The position numbers were made by a program, and so were the translations under genes. Shown here piece by piece: positions 20,539 to 31,228 of a stretch of 64,000 nt of DNA. Positions within the stretch are counted from its first letter, which is position 1; the number at the start of each line of letters is the position of its first letter. The stretch is taken from NCBI RefSeq assembly GCF_026151205.1, contig NC_087079.1, positions 15,819,445 to 15,883,444 on the forward strand, read 5' to 3'. Source of the stretch: Bolinopsis microptera (lineage: Eukaryota > Ctenophora > Tentaculata > Lobata > Bolinopsidae). Under the pieces are notes generated by a model, which ran no database searches, was not told where the DNA came from, and saw only the letters and a list, made by a program, of their open reading frames with translations.

Positions 20539-22596
20539 GTGAGTGAGCTGTTACCATGACTACTTATTACAAATGCTATCTTACTTTACTTATCAATTGT
20601 CCGAATGGCAGTTTGAAAATATTACGATGTTTTTCATTCCAATTTATTAACTCTTTCACCAGCAGTTCTAAAATTTCTCTTCATTAAATTTAATCAACTA
20701 ACAAATAAGTTTCACAACCTCAATATATATATATATTTGATCTGTTAAAATAACGCCCAATCAAGGACTACGAAGCTTGATACTAGGGCTTGTTTTACCA
20801 CAGCTGTATAACAGAGAGTCCATACAGCCATCACTAAGTTAACCGACCTAATTGTCAGCATTAGGCTCGGAACCTTATTTTGGTGCAAACAACCTAATTG
20901 TGCCTTGTTAGTCCTTTAATTCTGTTTACCAACTGAACGTCTGCAGTATAGACTATTTTATAAGCGGTAATTACATATAATATTATTATTAACGCAGCAA
21001 GGCAACGGTTGAGTCGAACTATGTGCAGTAAATCTGGGTTCTACTGTAGTTCTGATTAAAATGAGACTTAAATCTAACACGTGAAGTCATGTTGGCTCTG
21101 GGATGGAATAACGCTCACAATTAATACGCTGGTTTCTTTGATGCTCTTGAGCTGTACGGTTCAGGGGGGCCAATAATGGTTAATAATTTCTAAAATGTAG
21201 CTTTTAGAGGGTCTTGATGATTCTTCATTCTAGATTTACTTTGTAGTTAGCATTGTATCGTGTTTGTAGGTTAAATCAGCAGCCCGAGCTTTATCAGCCT
21301 ATAAATATTTTACGCTACCACTCGCAACATATTAGATTTAATAATCAATAAAATTATCACCTGTCGAGAGATTATAATCGAATGTTTAGTGAACATCCAT
21401 GAGAGTAATGCAGTAGACAACTGTATAAGCGCTTCATCCATACCTTCTGCTGGTTCAGGTATCAGTATTGATAGGTTTACAAGGTTTACAAGGTTGATAT
21501 AGACATTGCTAAACTATCCCGGAGTTGTGAGTAGGTGAGATGTGTGCACAAGTGTCTCAATGAGAGAAGAGAGAGAGGGGGGGGGGGGGGGGGGGGGGGA
21601 GGGGTGATATCGACAAATTCGTATTTTTTTCCAAAAAATGCAAATGTTCGGGTAATTATATTATGGCCAATGGCGAGATGTACTAATGTACACTTTACGA
21701 GCGTGTTAAAGTATAAGTCACGTGATAGTTGAGTGGAGTGATTAATGGTCATCCTAAAGTTTAGCATTTATATCGCAAAAGCGAGACTGACTAAGAATCT
21801 TCTTGAGAATAAACACCCAAAAACAGCGATACCCGGTACCCCCATTGTTTGAAGTGTTGATACCACAAAACTATTGAGTTGTATGCCTTGCAGCTGGATG
21901 GTGTGATAGTATCAGTATGCACATGCCTGCAGCACTAGTCTGCAGAAACCTAGGATAACAACCCCCAACGTATCCGTCCTAACACCATCACAGTGATCAT
22001 GGTAGCGTGTCTCTAGTGGTGTTACAAAGCTGGTCACGTGACAGTACCACGTGACCAGTACACTTCTGTTCTGACGATATAACCTAGCAGGCACACTTCA
22101 CTGCACATTTGTGGTTTCAAGATGCGTTAAAGCATATATATAGTTATATATACAGTGATATATAGTGTTATTTTCCCTGCATTTTACAACATTATCTTGC
22201 TTCTTTTTATTGTACACTAATCCTTGTTTGTACTGAGTTCGCTTGTGAAACGTCCCCGGAAACTGCCAATGATGATATTTATAATCTGGATGATTGTTGA
22301 TAACGTGGTGTAATAACGTTTCGATAATTAAGATTATACTGTCTCCCTCCAATTATCTCGTGTTTAGAATTTACGTGATTAGTTTGCACTGTGACGGGTC
22401 CTCTCTCTCTACTGTGATAATATGTAACTTTACTCGCTCCTTTTCTATTTTGTCAACTAATTTGTCACAGTTTGCTACTATCCTAGTTACCAATGTTCTC
22501 CTAATGACATTAGGAGAGTTCGGGCCACTTTCTGTCAGCAGTAATTCCTTGAATTATATTAATTAATTAGTAGTAATTACTTAAATTAGCTAAATT
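20539..22596. other. Intron, no gene seen
   Basis: Matches the right arm throughout. It contains a G-run at 21579-21599 (a C-run in the right arm at 43922) and a palindrome GGTCACGTGACAGTACCACG at about 22033. Short frames here change by nonsynonymous or frame-shifting differences between the arms. Confidence 0.6.
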
Positions 22597-23910
22597 GGGC
22601 TACCGGACAACTGAACCCAATTTGGACTTTTCCTAGACAGGGTAGCTTGGGAAAATAATTATAAACCCAATCAGACTACCCAATTAACTTTGAAACGACA
22701 ACTGAACCCAATCGTCACTAGAAATCACTAACAGTTTAACAGGTTTCCAAATACCGTTCTAGTTTAGCTGCTGCCTGGTTTCTAGTGCTATAATAATTTC
22801 GGTCTGTTGAGGTTGGTGCTTCGGAGTGGTTGGCAGATCCGGACTTATCTGCTCGTGATCGTTGGACAATTCTGGCGAGTGATTTTAGTTTAGGTAGTAC
22901 CACGTTGATTTCGGATGGGCAATGGGCATGTAGATAAGGCTTCGGTGAGGAGGTTTTGTGTTGCTGGGAGGTGTTGGTCGGCAGCTTTCCGCTTCAATTC
23001 TGCTCTGAACTCTGCTTTCTCAGCTACTAGGTTGTCAGGGTATAACAAGCGTACTAATAGATGACAAGGTCTCAGGTGCCTTTCGATCGCGAGATCTGAT
23101 CTAACAAGCTTACGTGTTCACGAAGCGTGCCGAAAAGGATACGATCCACTGCTCCTCAAGCATCGAGATCCGACCCAGGGCCCTCCCAAAGCATCAGGAG
23201 TCACGAGATCCGAGTCAAGTAACCTGAGCCAAGTATCCAGCGTGCTAATGGTGCGTTCCATCAGCTTTGGAAGACATGAAACAGTGGAACTATAAGAACG
23301 CCCATCAAGATCCGTATCTACAAGGCTAACTTTCAAAGCTAGACGGACACGTTGTCAGAATGCCAGAGACACAGTTTCCCAATTTTTTACTGGATTAGAA
23401 ACCAAACTATGGGAAGAGACTGAGAGGACGACTCCGTTAAGGCTGGATGGCCTGTGTTCTCGAGGATGCGGCTGACAGGTGTCGATAACATCAGCAGAGA
23501 CGCAGTAAAACAGTTAGCTCTTTAACTAGTGGAACACCGTAGAAGAGATGCGTGTGATGCAGGCCACTCCAACGACTAGGAGGAGACCTCTTCAATCTTC
23601 ATGTAGCATGTATGTATTGATATTTTACCGGGGTAAGCACAGGGCTCCAATGCTCTAAATTACAGTGGTCATGATCTATCCTATAGTGATAATGACCACA
23701 GTCATATCACTGAAAATCCGATCGTTGGGTTCAGTTGTCGTATTTCCTTGGGTTCAGTTGTCGTATTTTCAATTTTGGTGCAGTTGTGATATGACCTGGG
23801 TTCAGTTGTCGTTTTGGGATTTAAGCTGATTGGTCACCCAATTAAGCTGATTGGGTGCCTGTTAACTGCGTGGGAACTAGGTTCAATTGGGTTCAGTTGT
23901 CTGCCACCCC
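22597..23910. mobile_element. TIR transposon with LINE fragment, left arm only
   Basis: The ends are GGGCTACCGGACAACTGAAC and an inverted copy closing GTTCAGTTGTCTGCCACCCC, flanked by TAAATT (22591-22596, 23911-23916). The right arm has a single TAAATT at the empty site. Several further copies of GGGTTCAGTTGTC lie near the 3' end. At about 23330-23600 it carries a decayed LINE 3' end on + (GHVVRMPETQ, then a conserved tryptophan-type tail). No transposase is seen; the superfamily is uncertain. Confidence 0.75.
23330..23600 (+). pseudogene. LINE 3'-end remnant
   Basis: Degraded frame with GHVVRMPETQ and, after frameshifts, RLDGLCSRGCG and related residues, like the C-terminus of RTE/CR1-type LINE proteins. 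It lies inside the TIR element at 22597-23910. Confidence 0.5.
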
Positions 23911-23916
23911 TAAATT

Positions 23917-24070
23917 GATTATCTGCTGACATCGTCTTCTTGAACCCCACTGTATTCCTCATAGTGTCCCAAATATAAACTCCTGCTGGACTAGCAACAA
24001 GTCTCTCGTCGTGGCTAAGTTTCCATTCAAGTCCCTCTTTACCCGGGCCTCCAAACCAAACCAAGACCAT
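23917..24070 (-). pseudogene. Protein-like antisense fragment, unrecognised
   Basis: The minus-strand frame starts MVLVWFGGPGKEGLEWKLSH and continues GVYIWDTMRNTVGFKK. The right arm keeps it at 42772-42925 but with a stop after GVYF, so it is not an intact gene in both arms. It runs against the host gene's strand. It looks like a captured or ancient coding fragment; I cannot name the family. Confidence 0.35.
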
Positions 24071-24130
24071 GATGGGGTACGTGTTTTACTGTTTTAGTAT
24101 GATGGGGTACGTGTTTAATTATCCATGCTA

Positions 24131-24328
24131 CCTTATCGGACGTTATTTGACTGGACATTGTGTGAACGGACAAAATTTTGAACGGACATTAAAATGAACG
24201 CTCAAAGGCATTCGATTAATTTATTTATTTGAACTACCTTGTCGGACTTTATTTGAACGAACATTAAAATGAACGCTATAGGTCCTCCAGCGTCCAATTA
24301 ATGCCCGTTCAAATAAAGTCCGGTACGG
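24131..24328. mobile_element. TA-flanked MITE, left arm
   Basis: Begins CCTTATCGGACGTTATTTGA and ends in an inverted relative, AAATAAAGTCCGGTACGG, between TA dinucleotides. It has internal repeats of GAACGGACATTAAAATGAAC. The right arm carries a shorter version at 42553-42675, so insertion predates the duplication. Confidence 0.65.
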
Positions 24329-24334
24329 TATTTT

Positions 24335-25013
24335 GGCAATGCAGTGCCCCTCCTCCCCCTTTTGATAGGAGAAGAAAACATTACATTTGGCCATCCTATA
24401 TCGCAGGATTCCTACACTCTGCGATACGAGTTTAAAGAACAGCTAGTATGTTTTACAGCCATTTTCCGCTCAAATGCAGCTTTCAGTTCTTTAGAAGCTG
24501 TAAAATCGCTGTATTTACTTTTAGGAGAAAGTATGATAATTTCGTTAACACACAATTTCATGCCCTGTAAATGGTCGGGTATGTATGCCAAAGGAAATAA
24601 GGAATGTTAGCTTATTGGACATTAGAATGTTATTGAACATTAAAATGTTATTGAACATTAAAATTTTATTGAACATTAAAAGCTATCACTATCAGAAATT
24701 GTAGCTAGGGGCTGAGGGCCTAGGTCCAGGCCATTAAAAATTATAAATCACTGGTAATCCAAAAACTTGAAAGTTGTACGCAGTATTTGGCGCGACGGAC
24801 AAACTTAGAATAAACATGATAATTATAGAATATAGGTGATAATTAGGTGATCACTTAAAAGTTTATAAAATATATCTCTCTACATAGATTATAAAGAACG
24901 GTTCAACTGACATCATACACTGACTAACCAGCCAACATTCTAAATAAGTAGAGTTGTGACACTCTTAATTAACATATTGTATTTAATCTATTTGTAACAT
25001 GTTGTTATTTCAG
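24335..25013. other. Intron, no gene seen
   Basis: A short open frame from 24344 is interrupted by stops in the right arm. A TTATTGAACATTAAAATGTT-type repeat lies at about 24620-24680. Confidence 0.5.
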
Positions 25014-25085
25014 GCCCGGAGAAAGAGAGCAATGGGTCACACGAGCCCAGAAATGCACACACATGACGATTTAGTGCTCCTCAAG
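25014..25085 (+). CDS. Calmodulin-like gene, left arm: internal module (ARRKR)
   Basis: A 72-nt exon between a strong acceptor (GTTGTTATTTCAG) and a GTATTT donor, phase 0 at both ends. It encodes ARRKRAMGHTSPEMHTHDDL then VLLK, and is identical in the right arm (41915-41844) while its flanks differ. It joins in frame to the MSILIK exon and, by phase, to the EF-hand core. The basic start followed by an acidic helix has no recognised domain. In another frame the join to MSILIK is also open, but the right arm rules that out with a stop in the preceding exon. Confidence 0.65.
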
Positions 25086-25974
25086 GTATTTTTACATGGA
25101 ACCTAATGCTTATACTAATTAATGAGATAATCGGGAAATAGTGATTGATTAATGAGTAATTAATAACGTATTATAAACTTATGGATGTGACTGGTGGGAT
25201 GGATTGCTTATTTTACCTCGCCACTTCACCAGTAGAGCTAGTCCATTACTACATTAAAATTACTACAAATGATATTGGGGGAACTAACTTTCCACTGTCA
25301 GCGAGTATTCAACTAATCAAATGTGGCCAGTGGAAGCCTACTAAAAGTTGCACGTGCAATAGCAAGTTGCACGTGCACTATGTGTGTTAAAGGAGCAAGT
25401 CATAGTGATAACAATGCTACATCTGTAACCTCCCTAACATCAGCTCTCTAGCAATATGCTGGTGAGTTACTGGGCGGCTCTCAGCCCTGTTATTCCGCAA
25501 TATCTTCTTTCGGTGCTTATGAACACTGAAGCCTGAGATCCCCAGCTAGTGAGCTGATACTAGTGGGGACTCGGTGTTATAGGGAGGTTTACAGAAGTAG
25601 CTTTGTTATCAGTATAACTTGCTCCTTCATCACACATTGTGCAATAACAGCACTGATAACAGCACTGTCTACAGTTATAGTTACCCTGTCCCTTACTTTA
25701 ACTATACGTGATATGTTATAACCAACCTTCTATTGAATAATACTCCATCCTTTACTAGCTATCGTTGTCATTTGAAATTAATTGGTGGTTCGTGGATCTA
25801 ATATCTATTAATATAACATTTCTAGTAGTCTGTAGTGTGTGGTGCAGCTGTTGAGTGTCTCTAATAGTGGGCCCTCCACTTGTTGTTGTTATGATGTTAC
25901 ATTGCTGATATCAGAGTTATCGTAATCATGATAATATTATGTTGATATGTGATAGCATAATAATTGTCAGTATT
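25086..25974. other. Intron, no gene seen
   Basis: Shared with the right arm. An open frame starting MDVTGGMDCLFYLATSP (25181) has no support. Rearranged stretches of opposite orientation appear near 25430-25650. Confidence 0.5.
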
Positions 25975-26064
25975 ATGCAACGCAAGGGATCTGTTTTTAC
26001 AAACGCTCTCCAGAAATACGAAGCTAACAAGCTAGTGGAGAACACTTTTAAGATAAACTTATCG
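25975..26064 (+). CDS. Calmodulin-like gene, left arm: alternative first exon (MQRKG)
   Basis: A 30-codon exon starting MQRKGSVFTNALQKYEANKL and ending at a GTAAAT donor in phase 0. The right-arm copy (40774-40685) differs by one synonymous base (ATA/ATC, Ile). It can join in frame to the core at GAC26564, giving a direct lead into [12 protein letters not shown] competing splice to an acceptor at about 26099 stays open for about 18 codons and then stops in the minisatellite. The ATG is the likely start because the nearby acceptor-like site upstream does not match the phase of the preceding exon. Confidence 0.65.
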
Positions 26065-26145
26065 GTAAATCACAGATTGTAATTTGTAGACACTGCTCAG
26101 TTGAACTTTCTTAAGATCTGTCATGAGCGATACAAACTCCCGTTA

Positions 26146-26609
26146 CCAGGACAATAAGATGTTAGCTGATAAGATAACAGATTCTTTATCACCAGGACAA
26201 CAAGATGCTAGCTGATAAGATAACAACTACTTTATCACCAGGACAAAAAGATGCTAGCTGATAAGATAACAAATACTTTATCACCTGGACAATAAGACGC
26301 TAGCTGATAAGATAACAAATACTTTATCACCAGGACAACAAGATGTTAGCTGATAAGATAACAAAAACTTTATCACCAGGACAACAAGATGTTAGCTGAT
26401 AAGATAACAAATACTTTATCACCAGGACAACAAGATGCTAGCTGATAAGATAACAACTACTTTATCACCAGGACAATAAGATGCTAGCTGATAAGATAAC
26501 AACTACTTTATCACCAGTGCAATATAATGTTAGCTGATAAGATAACAAATACTTTATCACCAGGACAACAAGATGTTAGCTGATAAGATAACAGATGCTC
26601 ACATAGAGG
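26146..26609 (+). repeat. 46-bp minisatellite spanning the core start codon, left arm
   Basis: Ten copies of CCAGGACAACAAGATGYTAG followed by CTGATAAGATAACAAATACT and TTATCA (46 bp). Nine are extra relative to a single ancestral unit (414 bp). The last unit is the start of the EF-hand exon. Each unit contains an ATG and an acceptor-like TTTATCACCAG. The right arm has five copies. An upstream ATG at 26123 (MSDTNSRYQDNK) reads into the first unit and then stops. Confidence 0.9.
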
Positions 26610-27459
26610 AGTTTAGACACGCCTTCACTATGTTTGACAAGGACGGCGACGGTAGCATATCAACAAAGGAGCTAGGTAAGTTAGCATCTTTATCAAGGAG
26701 CAAGGTTAGTTGTCTCTAACTCTATCATGACATTTAGGTAGAAGGTAGAAACGTTAGCTATCTCTTGCCATTAGAAGGTAGGTTAGTTGAATGTAATCAT
26801 TAGCTTGCCCAATCCCCCCTTCTCCCTTCCCACCATTGTGAAAGTCATATTTCTGATTCTCAGGAACTGTTATGAGGAGTTTAGGACAGAACCCCACAGA
26901 GAAACGACTGCGAGCTATATGTAACGAGGTGAGTTGTCTTTACAGGTGATACAAGTAAGAACGTTAAGGTATTTTAATTGCAATTATCTATCTTGATCTC
27001 TGATTGTATAAAAGTCCTGAAACTGGAAGATCTCAGTATGATTAGTGTAATGTTCGCAGGTTGATGTGGACGGTAATGGTAAACTAGATTTCAAGGAGTT
27101 TATTTTACTGATGACGACACACTTTGATAGTATTAACGCTGAGTGCGAACTTAAAACTGCGTTCCAAGTAAGTTCCTACTTTGCGGATACTGATCTGTGA
27201 TTGATAATTGTTCGAAATTTATTGTATTCATGTTGTTGAGACAAAAAATGTGCTTGTTAAAGGTAAATGATCGACGTTTCATTAAGAATTTATCTCTTGT
27301 CAGGTTTTCGACACTAAAGGTAAAGGTTGGATTGACGAGGCTGAATTGAGAAGATGTCTAACTACTATAGGAGACAGGCTGACTACTGAGGAGGTCAGTA
27401 TTTTCTTTATTCTGATTGGTTAGTTTGTGTCACGTGACTAGAATTCAGCTCTATGATTA

Positions 27460-28260
27460 CCTTACTCGGGATTATTACGACGGGTTTAGTAACGACCGGT
27501 TAAAATATGGTTCGGGAAAAATATGGCGAAATTGCTCAAAACCCACCACATTTTCCCGGTCGCCATTTTACCGGTGTCCAACCTTTCAATTTTAGATTCA
27601 AAAATTTTGTCTCAGATGTAAATTTCCTTATTAGAGATAAGCAAGTTTAGAAATTTTCGCATTGCTAAAACTTGTGAAACAAGTCGAATTATCAATAATT
27701 GTTGAAAGTAGACAGAAATAATGACTCGTGGTTAATCAAACTAGATGGAAAATAATTTTAAACATTTCAAGCGTAACAACCAGATCGATATTAAGATAAA
27801 GGGAGAGCTGTTTAGTCTTCCAATAAGTTGTAATCATCTTCGTTATCTTCATCTGGATCATCCCTTTCATCAGTTTTAATTAATTCAAGTTTTAATTTGA
27901 CTGTTACTTTTACTTTGAGTCCTATTTCATTATGCATAGATAGTCAATACCTAAGAAATTAAAAATCGGCCTATTTAAATCAAATTTGACAATAAGGATA
28001 TATGACAAGAATTGGGCAAAAAGGTGAATTTTTTGCAATTTTAGCCAAATGAAGTCGAAAAACCTACAACAAGTGTCCTAATAGTCTTCTTTAGTGAATA
28101 TAAGACAACGATTAAAATATGAGCACCCATACCCCTTGGGTACCCTAAAAGCTGAGTAGGCGGGTTTATTAACGACCGGTGAAAATGTGGTTCGGGAAAA
28201 ATATGGCGAAATTACCCTAAACCCACCACTTTATCCCGGTCATAATAATCCCGAGTAAGG
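27460..28260. mobile_element. TA-flanked MITE (CCTTACTCGGG family), left arm only
   Basis: Termini CCTTACTCGGGATTATTA and its inverted copy TAATAATCCCGAGTAAGG, with TA on each side. The right arm has the empty TA site. Subterminal GACCGG and ATATGGCGAAATT motifs match those in the element at 7383, indicating one family. It is 801 bp with no transposase. Confidence 0.8.
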
Positions 28261-28267
28261 TAGTTAG

Positions 28268-29487
28268 GGAGGGAGCCAAGTGGATATTTGTAGATATTTG
28301 GATAATGTCATCCACTTTTTTCGTGAATTATCCATTGAAATGAAATGAAATGAAAATGAAATGAAATGAAATAAAGCATTTTTATCCCGCTTATATCAAC
28401 AATCCAAATAAAAATAAAGATTGCCGATGTCAAAGCGGCTGGCCTATGAATATACCCCAAACTAAGATATTCAGTTAATGAGTATGATATAAAAATCCAA
28501 AACTAAATTACTTATTGACATTAAAAGTTAGCATAGCAACGGTGAAAAAACAACTTAAGGATGTATATCATTAAACATTATTATAAATCGTTCACTCCAC
28601 TATCTTGTCCTTACAACAAATTTTACCACTTCTGATATAATAATGTTTATCTGTGTCTTCTTTGGCAATCTGTTTCATCTCTAAGACCAACTGCTGATGG
28701 ATAGTTCGTTCCTCAGGTGATCGGTCCGGAGAAATGAAAACAGTTTTATGACGTGAAATCAGTCTCAGTTCTTTGGCTTTCACTAATATCTGATGGACTG
28801 TACTTGAGTTTTCAAAAGAAACTTTAACTGGTCTAATCTTTTCAGCTGACTTCTTCCAACCGGCGCTCGAAGTCTAAGTGTGGCTTTTCTTCAATCTTGG
28901 CTGAAACATTCGCCCACTTCATGATTCAGATTCTCTTCACTAGTCTCCTTCGACCCAAATATTACACATCTTAGTTCGATCCGCTTCTGATAGAACATTC
29001 TGTACAAACCTTTTCAAGTCTCTTCTGTGGGTACAGGTGCGGCGGGGGATTTCGGAACAGCTTGACTGAATGTGATCTAATCCAGCTTGAACAGTTGTCC
29101 TGGACGGTGGCTGACGGTGGATGTGCACGGATTCCAATTGCTTTCGATTTGACTTTCCAGAAGTTCAGCTACAATAATCTAACAAATTCTACCATATATC
29201 TACAAAAAAACTGTACTATCTCATATATGTGCCCAGAAATTCTTATGAATTTTTGGAGATAAAATTTGTAGATTTGTTGAATTTTCGTGAAATTATCCAT
29301 TGACAATAATCTACAAATATCTACATTTATCTACCAAATAAAATTTAATCTCAACTATTTGCCCAGAAATTCTACTGACTTTTTTGAAATAAATGTATAT
29401 AAATTTGTAGAATGTCATCCCCTTTTTCGTGGATTATCATTCTACATAAAATCTACAAATATCTACCAAATACACTTGGCTCCCCCC
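28268..29487. mobile_element. TIR element with captured LINE ORF1 fragment, left arm only
   Basis: Ends GGAGGGAGCCAAGTGGATAT and an inverted relative closing ACACTTGGCTCCCCCC. The subterminal parts contain repeated TAGATATTTG/CAAATATCTA. The target looks like a short TAG duplication. It is absent from the right arm and inserted immediately after the preceding MITE. Confidence 0.65.
28592..29137 (-). pseudogene. LINE ORF1 (gag-like) remnant
   Basis: Two decayed minus-strand frames. The downstream one has VFISPDRSPEERTIHQQLVL followed by an EMK/DTDKHYYIRSGKI tail, like the C-terminus of ORF1-type proteins of invertebrate LINEs. The upstream one has KRFVQNVLSEADRTKMCNIW. Stops separate them. 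Confidence 0.6.
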
Positions 29488-29924
29488 TAGTTAGTTTGTG
29501 TCACGTGACTAGAATTCAGCTCTATTGATGGGTTGATTTACCTGATTCAACTTTCTATTGTTCAGGTGGACCGAGTTGCTGACATGAAGCAGACGGGATC
29601 ACGCTGGCTGTATTAATTATCTAGAGTTTGTTAAAGATATGATCAAGAATCATTACAGGTCAGTTTCTTTTCACTTTCACTTTCACTTCACTCTGACAGC
29701 CATCACTTCAATACTTCCAGATCATTCCCAATGGGGGGGGGAATTTTGGTTTTTCGGAATTTCTAACTACCTTATTTAAATCCACTTTTGTTGTCACTAT
29801 GATCAGAGTTCACTGACCCAGGGGGACAGTTATCTAAATTCTTTACCCAGGTTCAAATGCAACGCCAGAAGTTCTGGTAAACGAGAATGTGGATGTTACT
29901 AACTATCGGAGACAGACGAGTTAG

Positions 29925-31228
29925 CCCGCTATCATAGCAACACCACTAACTTGCATTTCATATCCATGGAAACAGACCAAACTCGCATTTTTTTCGGCAA
30001 CAGAAGAATCTGCTTTTTATGTCCATGGGAAACGATCAACCATTTTTAGACTCCATCTGCTGACTGGCGAGATAACGGATTGTGTGATAAAACACAGAAG
30101 AAAGCTTTAATCCTGGAAACAGACAAATAGGGTCTGATAGAAGTTTATAACGGCTTCATCGGCGAAGAGCGATGGTTCTCCTACATATTTCATACTGTTA
30201 TAGTTATACTGTTCAAGCTACTTGTGAAGTTAATTTGAAGATCGAAGCTGAACCAATATAGTCGTGAAGGAGAACAGTGCTAGTGATTAAAGACTGACAC
30301 CTAATTATTTGTAGGATTTACAAACCTAGTTTTAGTAGTTCTTATTTATAAAGAAGAAGTTAAACTTTTAGGTGAAAACTTGTAAATTTATATTTAACAG
30401 TTGTGTTTAGGGATTTGTTCATGTTGGACCGAGAAAGAATTGCATCAAAGTGTTTTGTACAGAATTAACCGAAACAATGGAATTTAATTTAATCGTATTT
30501 TTATAGCCAAATATTGTAGCTATGGTGGCTACATTAATCTATACGTCATGTCATCATCTATGGGGTGGTTCGTAGATAGATCGACACAGGTTATTGAAAA
30601 TACCGTTTATAATCCATCCAACCTACAACCCAAATAATCTTACCTGATGATATTACATAAATATAAGATTAAGGGCACTGCATACATACAAACTGTGGGA
30701 CAGAAAGTCGGTATGGTACAACTGCAAGCTATTGACAGATATGTAGTATGTCTAAGTCGTTTGATATTGTTAGTCTATTGTCAATTAAAATGTTGGCCTA
30801 AAATGATGTTCTCTTAATTTGTACCGTTTAATTGGCCCCTACCAATTGAAGCAAACTTGAATCGGAAGTATTTTTGAACACTGAATCCGAATCATCCCGT
30901 ATAAGATGGCTACTCACCCCCCGTAATAATGCTTAAAATGCCTTCTCTATGCTCGTGGACTGATCATTCTCACTGCCGCCATACTACACGAGCCAAAAGA
31001 AATTAGAATCGCGGCAGAAAACATTACAGGGCTTATTTTTCATTTATCAATTAATATTATTTATTAATTGGGACCCCCTCCCAAGATAGTTCATTACTAT
31101 CAGGAACGTAATTCTATGGGGTCTCTCAAATAAAGTTGCTAGCATGTAAAGGGAGTAATCTCCAACCGTGTCGGCACCGTAAAATTGCAAAGGAATATAA
31201 GATTTAATGATCTGTGTTACTGTTGGAA
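29925..31228. other. 3' flank of arm gene and 5' flank of proline-rich gene
   Basis: No exon seen. The stretch 30200-31215 is duplicated inverted at 37830-38750, so the same sequence lies upstream of both spacer genes. Most of it is presumably 3' UTR of the calmodulin-like gene. Confidence 0.6.

Larger units (their letters stand above)
26573..29924 (+). pseudogene. Calmodulin-like EF-hand core, left arm (4th EF-hand and tail broken)
   Basis: Exons: 26573-26675 (or entry at 26564), 26864-26928, 27060-27167, 27304-27393, 29566-29658 and 29851-29924. The first four are intact: EF1 loop [14 protein letters not shown]2 loop [12 protein letters not shown] and a degenerate EF3 loop [12 protein letters not shown]. 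The linker [13 protein letters not shown] is very close to calmodulin. The fifth exon keeps its 93-nt length and splice sites but carries several compensating one-base indels, giving stops where the right arm reads a canonical EF4. The terminal exon has lost one A near 29856. Two transposons (27460-29487) sit in the intron just before the damaged exon. Either the left copy is dying or the consensus is locally poor. It would act as a calcium sensor if intact. Confidence 0.8.
5350..31215 (+). repeat. Left arm of large inverted duplication
   Basis: The reverse complement of this segment recurs at 37815-55689, exon by exon and intron by intron. The left arm is about 8 kb longer because it carries insertions at 7383-9663, 18692-19884, 22597-23910 and 27460-29487, a 1-kb tandem duplication and longer minisatellites. 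The inner edge falls about 14 bases before the start codon of the proline-rich gene. Confidence 0.9.

Noticed and set aside
21486-21767. Open frames with polyproline or polyglycine
   Set aside because: Created by the homopolymer G/C run; frame depends on run length, which differs between arms.
24344-24610. 88-codon open frame starting MPLLPLLIGE
   Set aside because: The right arm has several stops in the same frame.
20418-25067. Alternative frame through exons 20434 and 25014 (FGDVDPDKSIS and so on)
   Set aside because: It looked protein-like, but the right arm has a stop in it while all three differences are synonymous in the MSILIK frame.
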